From Erythrobacter sp. (GTDB taxonomy: Bacteria; Pseudomonadota; Alphaproteobacteria; Sphingomonadales; Sphingomonadaceae), in assembly GCA_013214365.1 (NCBI GenBank), contig JABSPI010000246.1, positions 1 to 6,776 on the forward strand: 6,776 bases of DNA. Reading direction: 5' to 3'. This document shows positions 1 through 5,264 of the stretch, in pieces (position 1 is the stretch's first letter; the number at the start of each line of letters is the position of its first letter). The position numbers were made by a program, and so were the translations under genes. The notes under the pieces are model-generated. The model was not told the DNA's origin and searched no databases. It saw only the letters and a list, made by a program, of their open reading frames with translations.

Positions 1-1715
1 GCCGCCGCCATTTGCTTGGTGTAGGCCTCGCGCAGCGATTTCTTGTCGATCTTCTGCGTGCCCAAACGCGGCAGGCGGTCCTCGGTGATCCAGATATGTT
101 CCTCCAGCGGAACCTTGAACGGAGCGATTCGCGACAACAGGAATGCACGCAAATTCGCCGCGCTCATCGCATCGCGGCCTGATTTCAACCGGAACACCGC
201 CGCGGGCACTTCGCCCATCCGGTCATCGGGCAGGCCAAAGACCGAACATTCAGCGATGTCGTCATTGGAATAGATCGCATCTTCAACCTCGATGCAGGTG
301 ATGTTTTCACCGCCGCGAATGATGATGTCTTTCTTGCGGTCGACGATGAACAGATAATCGTCCTCATCGACATAGCCCAAATCGCCGGTGCGGAAGAATT
401 GGTCATCAGTGAACGCGTCGCGGGTGGCTTGCTCGTTGTTCCAATAGCCAAGGAAATTGGCGACCGAGCGGATGCAAACCTCGGCCACTTGGCCCTGGGG
501 CACCGGATTGCCATCATCATCGAGGATAGCCAATTCGACAATCGGGCGCGAGGCGCGGCCGGTGGAGCCGGGTTTGGCGAGATAGTTTTCGTTGAAATTG
601 CCGCAGCCCACCGCATTGGTTTCCGTCAGCCCATAGCCGAGCAGAGGGAACCCGCCGGGAAAGGCTTCCTTGATCCGGTTGACATGTTCCACCGGACGCG
701 GCGCACCGCCGGCGGCGAAGCTTTTGCAAGCGGACAGGTCGTAATTTGCGCGGTCAGGATGCGTGGCGATCTCGTAACTCATCAGCGGCACGCCGACGAA
801 ATAGGTGACCTTTTCCTCATCCATCAAACGCAGCGCTTCCTGCGCGTTCCATTTGGGCATCAACACCAGCTTGCGCGCAATCGCATAGCTTTGCAGGAAC
901 AACGGCACCTCGCCGGTGACATGGAACAGCGGGACCGCCACCAGCGCACAGGGCTGGGCGCTGACATCTTCGCCTTTGCTCTCCAGCAAGACTTTGGCCA
1001 TCGCGCTCTGGCCGACATAATTCATCACGCCCGAGACAACCCCGAGATGGTCGGAATAGGCGCCTTTGGACTGACCGGTGGAACCCGACGTGTAGAGGAT
1101 GGTCGCCAGATCGCTCGGGCCCAGGGTGGCCAGCAATTTCATCGCCGCCGAGCTTTCCACGCTGTCTGGCGCTTTCCAGACATTGGCCAGCCCCTGATCG
1201 GGGGCGCCGTGATCGATCATCACCAACTTGGCGGCGTGATCGGTCCCTTCGAGCCGGCGTGCGCGGCCATCATCGGCCAACACCAGTTTGCATTCAGCCA
1301 GCCGGATCCCGTAGGCGAGTTCATCGCCCGCCCAAAAACCGTTGAGCAATGTGACACAGCCACCGGCCATGGCGATGCCCATATAGGCGATCATCCAATT
1401 GGCCGAATTGCGCGCGGCAATGCCCACCCGGTCGCCGGTTTCAACGCCGTGATCGCTGACCAGGCTTTCGGCAACGCACAAAGCGGCGGCATAGGTTTCG
1501 CCAAATGTCAGCCGGATATCGCCATCCACGATGAAGGGGATGTCTTTATGCTCGTTGCAATAATGGGCGAAATAATGCGCAAGGGTCGGGGGCGCTGCCG
1601 TGAAATGGGGCATAGGCGTGCCGTTGCGCTCCACCGCGTTCGTGTGGAACGGCTGACCTTCTTTGGTCAGTTCGGTGATGATCGCTTCAAGGGCATTGTC
1701 CAACTCGGTGGCCAT
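1..1715 (-). CDS. AMP-forming acyl-CoA synthetase (class I adenylate-forming enzyme), 3' end cut by window edge
   Basis: This enzyme is expected to activate a carboxylic acid with ATP to an acyl-adenylate and then transfer it to coenzyme A, in the cytosol. About 571 codons are visible from ATG 1715, open to the left edge. Core motifs are in the usual order: the phosphate-binding loop YTSGSTGQSKG (residues 208-218; Ser precedes the Lys where Pro is more common), GYGLTET (360-366), TGD (443-445), the hinge DRKKD (459-463), RGGEN (467-471), and near the C-terminus TQKIDKK with the likely catalytic Lys555. Almost the whole protein is therefore present and only a short tail is missing. The start is supported by AGGAG 10 bases upstream. 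The substrate cannot be read from the sequence; medium- or long-chain fatty acids, aromatic acids and carnitine-like acids are all possible. It is divergent from lgt and shows no functional link to it. Confidence 0.93.
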   Translation of the reverse strand, partial: MATELDNALEAIITELTKEGQPFHTNAVERNGTPMPHFTAAPPTLAHYFAHYCNEHKDIPFIVDGDIRLTFGETYAAALCVAESLVSDHGVETGDRVGIAARNSANWMIAYMGIAMAGGCVTLLNGFWAGDELAYGIRLAECKLVLADDGRARRLEGTDHAAKLVMIDHGAPDQGLANVWKAPDSVESSAAMKLLATLGPSDLATILYTSGSTGQSKGAYSDHLGVVSGVMNYVGQSAMAKVLLESKGEDVSAQPCALVAVPLFHVTGEVPLFLQSYAIARKLVLMPKWNAQEALRLMDEEKVTYFVGVPLMSYEIATHPDRANYDLSACKSFAAGGAPRPVEHVNRIKEAFPGGFPLLGYGLTETNAVGCGNFNENYLAKPGSTGRASRPIVELAILDDDGNPVPQGQVAEVCIRSVANFLGYWNNEQATRDAFTDDQFFRTGDLGYVDEDDYLFIVDRKKDIIIRGGENITCIEVEDAIYSNDDIAECSVFGLPDDRMGEVPAAVFRLKSGRDAMSAANLRAFLLSRIAPFKVPLEEHIWITEDRLPRLGTQKIDKKSLREAYTKQMAA

Positions 1716-1725
1716 GCGGGTATCT

Positions 1726-1730
1726 CTCCT
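1726..1730 (-). promoter_or_regulatory. Ribosome binding site of the acyl-CoA synthetase
   Basis: The minus strand reads AGGAG here, 10 bases before ATG 1715, inside the longer purine stretch GAGGAGAGA. It supports ATG 1715 as the start. Confidence 0.7.
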
Positions 1731-1887
1731 CATTGCGCTTCATTGCTCGAAGCGTGGTTTGCTCCCGCCTATCTGCGCTCTTGCGGGACGCGGCAATAGG
1801 CAATTTGAAAAAATGCCGCGGATGTAGATCGGCAATGATGTAAAATAGCAACGGTATAAAAAGGCAAGGATGCAAAAGGGTGGTCAT

Positions 1888-1921
1888 GCAAAACCGCGCA
1901 TTTGTGTCACCCGGGTTTTGC
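1888..1921 (+). repeat. Inverted repeat in the lgt leader
   Basis: GCAAAACC at 1888-1895 and GGTTTTGC at 1914-1921 form a perfect 8-bp inverted repeat with an 18-base loop. TGCAAAA also occurs as a direct repeat at 1871-1877 and 1887-1893. It could be an RNA hairpin in the lgt leader or an operator; the sequence does not decide. Confidence 0.45.
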
Positions 1922-1925
1922 GCTA

Positions 1926-1944
1926 GCCCCCTTTCCCAGGGGGC
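1926..1944 (+). repeat. GC-only hairpin in the lgt leader
   Basis: GCCCCC (1926-1931) and GGGGGC (1939-1944) pair perfectly around the 7-base loop TTTCCCA. The stem should be strong in RNA from either strand. No T-run follows on either strand, so it is not a classical intrinsic terminator by itself. Confidence 0.45.
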
Positions 1945-1973
1945 GATGCTGTGCCACAAGCCGCCCAAACCCC

Positions 1974-1996
1974 GCGCGCCATCAAACGCGCTTTTT
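1974..1996 (+). terminator. Terminator- or attenuator-like hairpin 21 bases before lgt
   Basis: GCGCG (1974-1978) pairs with CGCGC (1987-1991) across an 8-base loop, and TTTTT follows at 1992-1996 on the plus strand. The 5-bp all-GC stem plus five T resembles a short intrinsic terminator. There is no plus-strand gene upstream in the window for it to end, so it may attenuate the lgt transcript or end a short leader RNA. The stem is short and a chance match in GC-rich DNA is possible. Confidence 0.35.
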
Positions 1997-2002
1997 ACGT
2001 CT

Positions 2003-2008
2003 AAGAGG
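2003..2008 (+). promoter_or_regulatory. Ribosome binding site deciding the GTG start of lgt
   Basis: AAGAGG ends 8 bases before GTG 2017. This good spacing supports the GTG over any later internal start. Confidence 0.7.
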
Positions 2009-2016
2009 TTCCCTTC

Positions 2017-2886
2017 GTGCTGTCACTACTTGCTGCAAGCGGCAGCGTTGCTGATCCGATTTACTGGTCTGATCTGGGGCTGAGGCCTTATCTTTTTGAA
2101 GTCGGCGGTTTTCAACTGCGCTATTACTCGCTGGCTTATTTGGTCGGCCTGTTTTTTGCCTATTGGCATTTGTCCAAAATGATCAAACAGCCCGGCGCCC
2201 CGATGGCGCAGCGTCATGTCGATGACCTGTTCTTCTATTGCATGTTGGGTGTGATTCTTGGGGGCCGGCTGGGTTATGCGATTTTTTACAATCCCGGCCT
2301 GTGGTCGAACCCGCTCGACGTGCTCAAATTGTGGGAAGGCGGGATGAGCTTCCATGGCGGGCTGGTCGGGGTGTTGATCGCGATTGGCTGGGTCTCGCGC
2401 CGCGATGAGCTGTCGTTTTTGCGGGTGTGCGATTACATTGCGGTCAATGTGCCGATGGGGATGATGCTGGGCCGCCTGGCCAATTTCAACAATGGCGAAT
2501 TGTGGGGACGGGTGTCCGATGTTCCATGGGCGATGGTTTTCCCGCGCGCAGGCGAAGAGGCGCGCCATCCCAGCCAATTGTATCAAGCCGGGCTCGAAGG
2601 TCTTTTGCTCTTGATTGTGCTGTTGGTGCTGTTCTGGACCACCAAAGCGCGCTACCGCCCGGGCCTGTTGGTCGGAATTTTTACACTGGGTATCGGTCTT
2701 GCGCGTTTCGTTAATGAATTTTTCCGCGAGCCCGATGCACAACTGGCTGACTTTGCCATACAAACCGGACTATCGATGGGCCAATGGCTAACACTACCGC
2801 TGATACTGACTGGATTGATTGTCACGCTCTACGCCGTGCGGAGCGAGCCCGTGGGGAGCGGGGCGGCGAGCTCGAAGACGGCTTAG
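2017..2886 (+). CDS. lgt: Prolipoprotein diacylglyceryl transferase
   Basis: Lgt transfers diacylglycerol from phosphatidylglycerol to the lipobox cysteine of prolipoproteins at the inner membrane, the first step of lipoprotein maturation. The product is 289 residues, normal for the family. About seven hydrophobic membrane segments are visible, for example near residues 38-52, 70-88, 112-126, 195-207 and 254-273. Family landmarks are present: LRYYSLAY (34-41), FHGGLVG (112-118, with the conserved His113), GRLANFNNGELWGR (152-165, with the essential Arg153 of the Lgt signature), RHPSQLY (183-189), and RFVNEFFREPD (230-240, with Arg230 and Glu234 matching the essential C-terminal Arg/Glu pair). 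The start is GTG 2017 with AAGAGG upstream. The first 15 residues are weakly conserved in character. The following methyltransferase frame overlaps or abuts its end, so the two are probably co-transcribed and may be translationally coupled. Confidence 0.97.
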   Translation: MLSLLAASGSVADPIYWSDLGLRPYLFEVGGFQLRYYSLAYLVGLFFAYWHLSKMIKQPGAPMAQRHVDDLFFYCMLGVILGGRLGYAIFYNPGLWSNPLDVLKLWEGGMSFHGGLVGVLIAIGWVSRRDELSFLRVCDYIAVNVPMGMMLGRLANFNNGELWGRVSDVPWAMVFPRAGEEARHPSQLYQAGLEGLLLLIVLLVLFWTTKARYRPGLLVGIFTLGIGLARFVNEFFREPDAQLADFAIQTGLSMGQWLTLPLILTGLIVTLYAVRSEPVGSGAASSKTA

Positions 2887-4700
2887 GAATTGTCACCCTT
2901 CGCACCGCGCGGTGCACCACGCTGCGGCTGATCGAGCCGGACGGGTCGCAGACCCAGATCCCGCTTGAAACCGCCGCGCCGCAGGAAGGGGCGCGCACGC
3001 AGCGCGCCGACCAGCAAGCAGCAGCGAAGGCAGAAGAGCAGGCCGCCCGGCGCAAAGCGGCACAGGCCGAAGCCGCTGCCCGTGCTTTGGAAGAAGAAGA
3101 GGCGCGCGCCGCGCAGGCTGCCGCGTTGGCTGCCGCGCAGGCGGCCAAGCAAAAGGCCAAGCGCGAGGCCCAGGCCCGCGCCAAGGCCAAAGCAGAAGCC
3201 GAGGCGGAAGCCAAAGCGGCGGCGGAGGCAAAGGCCAAGCAAGAGGCGCAAGCCAAAGCCGAGGCGCAAGCCGAGCGCAAAGCCAAAGAGGAGGCCGCGG
3301 CTGCTGCTGCCGCCGCTGCCGCTGCCGCCAAAGCCAAGGCAGAAGCCGAGGAAAAGGCGCGCAAACAGGCGGAGGCAAAGGCCAAAGCCGAGGCGGAGCG
3401 CCGCGCCAAGGAAGAGGCAGAAAAGAAAGCCAAAGCCGAGGCCGAAGCGCGCGCCAAAGCGGAGGCTGAGAAAAAGGCCAAGCAAGAGGCCGAAAGACAG
3501 GCCAAGAAGAAGGCCAAGGAAAAGGCAGAGGCCGAGAAAAAAGCCAAGCAGAAAGCCGAAAAGCAGGCCCAGCGCGAAGCCGAGGAAAAGGCCGAGCAAG
3601 CCGCCGCCGCCGCCGCCAAGCAAGAGGCCGAGGAGAGAGCCGCGGCCGAGGTTAAAGCCCGCGATCTGGGCAAGACTTTCCGCCGCCTGATCCGCGAAAC
3701 CGGCCCGATCAGCCTTGCCCATTACATGGCCGAGAGCAATGCGCGCTACTACACCAGCCGCGACCCTTTGGGCGAGGAGGCCGATTTCATCACCGCGCCC
3801 GAAATCAGCCAGATGTTCGGCGAGTTGATCGGCCTGTGGCTTGCCGATTTGTGGGTCAGGATGGGCGCGCGCAAACGCATCCATTATGTCGAATTGGGCC
3901 CCGGACGCGGCACTTTGGCAAGCGATGCCTTGCGCACTGCGGCGCGCTATGAATTTGATCCGCAGGTCCACTTTGTCGAAACCTCGCCGGCGCTGCGCGC
4001 GATCCAGCTTGAGGCCTTTCCCGACGCGCAGCACCACGACGATCTGTCGACCCTGCCCGATGATGCGCCCTTATTGATTGTCGCCAACGAATTTTTCGAC
4101 GCCTTGCCGATCCATCAATTGGTCCGCTCGGCCCAAGGGTGGCACGAACGTATGGTCGGGTTGGAGGGCGAGGATTTCGTGTTTGTCGCCGGGGACAAGC
4201 CGATGGACACGATCGTGCCCAAAAGCTGGAAAAGCGCAAGCCAGGGCACAATGATCGAAACCAGCCCCGCGGCCAGCGCGGTGATGGGCGAGATCGCCGA
4301 CCGTTTGCAAGCGCAGGGCGGAGCGGCATTGATCATCGATTACGGCGCGCTTGAATTGCGCGCGGGTTCCACCTTGCAAGCGATCCGATCGCACGAAAAG
4401 GTCGATGTCTTCGACCATCCCGGCCAGGCCGATCTGACCGCGCATGTCGATTTTGAAATGCTCGCCGATGTGGCCCAAAATCACGGGGCCGAAGTGATGG
4501 GCATACAAATGCAGGGCGAATGGTTGCGGCAAATGGGGATCGAGGTGCGCCATGAAGCGCTGCAGCGCAAGAATCCCCATGAAAGCGAAAAGCTCCAGCG
4601 CCAGCTCGGCCGGCTGATCGATGACGAGCAAATGGGCGTCTTGTTCAAGGTGCTGGGCATTTGCGGGCGACGCTGGCCGATTGGTGTGGGGTTTGATTGA
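2784..4700 (+). CDS. MidA/NDUFAF7-family SAM-dependent methyltransferase with TolA-like Ala/Lys/Glu-rich N-terminal extension
   Basis: The C-terminal part, about residues 295-638, is a complete class I methyltransferase of the MidA/NDUFAF7 (COG1565, DUF185) family. The mitochondrial member methylates a complex I subunit; the bacterial substrate is not established. Visible marks are LGKTFRRLIRETGPISLAHY (295-314), DFITAPEISQMFG, the SAM-binding loop ELGPGRG (370-376), the acidic residue in VETSP (Glu399), NEFFDALP (435-442), IDYG (Asp519) and ADLTAHVDF. Before it, residues 77-293 are almost pure Ala, Lys, Glu, Gln and Arg. No membrane segment precedes this helix, so a cytosolic protein is likely, unlike TolA. 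The start is uncertain: ATG 2784 overlaps lgt by 103 bases and has a weak ribosome binding site. After lgt ends, the only in-frame options before the catalytic domain are ATT 2889 and TTG at 3087 and 3126. Codons look clearly coding (G/C in third position) from about 2889. The catalytic family call is secure; the true N-terminus is not. Confidence 0.88.
   Translation: MANTTADTDWIDCHALRRAERARGERGGELEDGLGIVTLRTARCTTLRLIEPDGSQTQIPLETAAPQEGARTQRADQQAAAKAEEQAARRKAAQAEAAARALEEEEARAAQAAALAAAQAAKQKAKREAQARAKAKAEAEAEAKAAAEAKAKQEAQAKAEAQAERKAKEEAAAAAAAAAAAAKAKAEAEEKARKQAEAKAKAEAERRAKEEAEKKAKAEAEARAKAEAEKKAKQEAERQAKKKAKEKAEAEKKAKQKAEKQAQREAEEKAEQAAAAAAKQEAEERAAAEVKARDLGKTFRRLIRETGPISLAHYMAESNARYYTSRDPLGEEADFITAPEISQMFGELIGLWLADLWVRMGARKRIHYVELGPGRGTLASDALRTAARYEFDPQVHFVETSPALRAIQLEAFPDAQHHDDLSTLPDDAPLLIVANEFFDALPIHQLVRSAQGWHERMVGLEGEDFVFVAGDKPMDTIVPKSWKSASQGTMIETSPAASAVMGEIADRLQAQGGAALIIDYGALELRAGSTLQAIRSHEKVDVFDHPGQADLTAHVDFEMLADVAQNHGAEVMGIQMQGEWLRQMGIEVRHEALQRKNPHESEKLQRQLGRLIDDEQMGVLFKVLGICGRRWPIGVGFD
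3012..3662 (+). repeat. Low-complexity Ala/Lys/Glu/Gln/Arg coding tract (TolA-like helix)
   Basis: This tract encodes 217 residues (77-293 counted from ATG 2784). Apart from two Leu, one Val and the closing Asp-flanked junction, all are Ala, Lys, Glu, Gln or Arg. It includes a run of 12 Ala (from about 3295) written with mixed codons GCC, GCG and GCT, and many KAKAEAE- or EKKAKQEAE-like variants that are not exact copies. Such composition predicts one long charged helix or coiled coil, as in domain II of TolA. Because codons are GCC/AAG/GAG-rich, all other frames on both strands also stay open and give meaningless Arg/Pro-, Ala/Ser- or Leu/Gly-rich shadows. Confidence 0.9.
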
Positions 4701-4717
4701 GCGCGGTTTGGTGTAAC

Positions 4718-4729
4718 CTTTGGCCAAAG
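4718..4729. repeat. 12-bp perfect palindrome upstream of the DUF2147 gene
   Basis: CTTTGGCCAAAG is a perfect 12-bp palindrome. It lies in the 70-base gap after the methyltransferase stop (4700) and 41 bases before ATG 4771. It could be an operator for the small secreted-protein gene, or chance. I see no convincing -35/-10 pair in this gap. Confidence 0.35.
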
Positions 4730-4759
4730 CCTGTCCGAATTGCGGGCTGAGGGAATTTG

Positions 4760-4764
4760 AGGAG
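4760..4764 (+). promoter_or_regulatory. Ribosome binding site deciding the start of the DUF2147 gene
   Basis: AGGAG ends 6 bases before ATG 4771. It selects this start over the longer in-frame TTG at 4720, which would put 17 non-signal-like residues before the signal peptide. Confidence 0.8.
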
Positions 4765-4770
4765 CGTTTG

Positions 4771-5202
4771 ATGATTGCACGCAATATATTGGGTTTCGCA
4801 GCCGCGATCGCGGCCCTGTTTGCCGGGATTGCCCCCGCTTATGCGGCCGAATCGATCGAAGGACGCTGGGTCACAGAAGAAGGCGATGCGGTGGTTTTGA
4901 TCGGGCCATGCGGCAATGCGATCTGCGGCACGATTGCGCAGTTTATCGTCGCCCCGCCCGATGGCGCGGATCAGCGCGACATCAACAATCCCGACCCGCA
5001 ATTGCGCCAGCGCCGGCTGTTGGACACGCCGATCCTGTCCAATCTGCGCGAGGATGGGGACAGTTGGAAGGGCGAGATTTACGATCCCAAACGCGGTCGC
5101 AGTTTCCGCTCGGTCGTTCGCCGCGCGGGGCCCGGCACGCTCGAAGTCAAAGGATGCGCCGGCCCGTTTTGCCAGACCCAGACCTGGCGCCGCGCAAACT
5201 GA
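4771..5202 (+). CDS. Secreted DUF2147 family protein
   Basis: This is a small exported protein of 143 residues with no established biochemical function. Residues 1-25 form a Sec signal peptide: a positive start (MIAR), a hydrophobic Ala/Leu/Ile core, and a likely cut after APAYA at residue 25. The mature part matches the DUF2147 pattern: EGRWVTEEGDAVVLI near the start, GEIYDPKRGRSFRS in the middle, and LEVKGCAGPFCQTQTWRR at the end. Four cysteines (47, 52, 129, 134) occur as two closely spaced pairs and could form disulfides in the periplasm. ATG 4771 is chosen because AGGAG sits 6 bases before it and because the signal peptide then starts at residue 1. It lies 70 bases after the methyltransferase gene on the same strand and may be read from that transcript or from its own promoter. 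Nothing nearby indicates its role. Confidence 0.88.
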   Translation: MIARNILGFAAAIAALFAGIAPAYAAESIEGRWVTEEGDAVVLIGPCGNAICGTIAQFIVAPPDGADQRDINNPDPQLRQRRLLDTPILSNLREDGDSWKGEIYDPKRGRSFRSVVRRAGPGTLEVKGCAGPFCQTQTWRRAN

Positions 5203-5235
5203 TTACCCTGTCTCATTGACCCGGCTGGTTCTCTT

Positions 5236-5260
5236 CGCCCATGCGGCGCGCAATGGGGCG
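5236..5260. terminator. Possible bidirectional hairpin between convergent genes
   Basis: CGCCCATGCG (5236-5245) pairs with CGCA (5249-5252) and then TGGGGCG (5254-5260), around the loop GCG, with one A and one G bulged. It lies in the 62-base gap between two convergent genes, where a shared terminator is expected. No clear T-run follows on either strand, so the call rests on position and stem strength. Confidence 0.35.
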
Positions 5261-5264
5261 CAGG

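Larger units (their letters stand above)
1716..2016. promoter_or_regulatory. Divergent intergenic region between the acyl-CoA synthetase and lgt
   Basis: This is 301 bases without a convincing gene. Positions about 1796-1870 are clearly AT-richer than their surroundings, which fits promoters for one or both divergent genes. TATAAA at 1855-1860 could be a plus-strand -10 element, but no good -35 lies 16-18 bases upstream. TTGAAA at 1805-1810 is a -35-like match without a well-spaced -10. The region also holds a perfect 7-bp inverted repeat, CGCGGCA at 1789-1795 and TGCCGCG at 1814-1820, with an 18-base spacer. Three more hairpins lie between 1888 and 1996. I found no tRNA-like or other known RNA signature. 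The short reading frames here have no coding character. Confidence 0.5.

Noticed and set aside
399..1799. Long plus-strand open frame of 466 codons
   Set aside because: It lies antisense to the acyl-CoA synthetase, which has all its motifs in order. The plus-strand product has no recognisable motif and is His/Gly/Ala-rich like a typical shadow.
1687..1968. Minus-strand frame across the divergent intergenic region
   Set aside because: It overlaps the synthetase start in another frame, has no good ribosome binding site and no coding bias.
2784..2892. Programmed -1 frameshift joining Lgt to the methyltransferase
   Set aside because: The frames are offset by -1, but there is no clear slippery heptamer near the lgt stop and both domains are complete on their own.
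3012..3662. Tandem DNA repeat array or CRISPR-like structure
   Set aside because: There is no fixed repeat unit and no spacer pattern; the similarity comes from the restricted amino acid alphabet.
2965..3690. Plus-strand Arg/Lys/Pro-rich frame resembling a histone-like or basic protein
   Set aside because: It is the shifted reading of the same tract and ends soon after the conserved methyltransferase domain begins, with no domain of its own.
2822..4037. Long minus-strand open frames opposite the charged tract, one Ala/Ser-rich and one Leu/Gly/Phe-rich and membrane-like
   Set aside because: They are the complement of GCC/AAG/GAG-rich codons, which contain no stop in any frame. Their hydrophobicity is a composition artefact, and the plus strand carries a recognisable protein through the same bases.
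2784..4700. A true tolA gene
   Set aside because: There is no N-terminal membrane anchor, and the C-terminal domain is a SAM methyltransferase rather than the TolA domain III.
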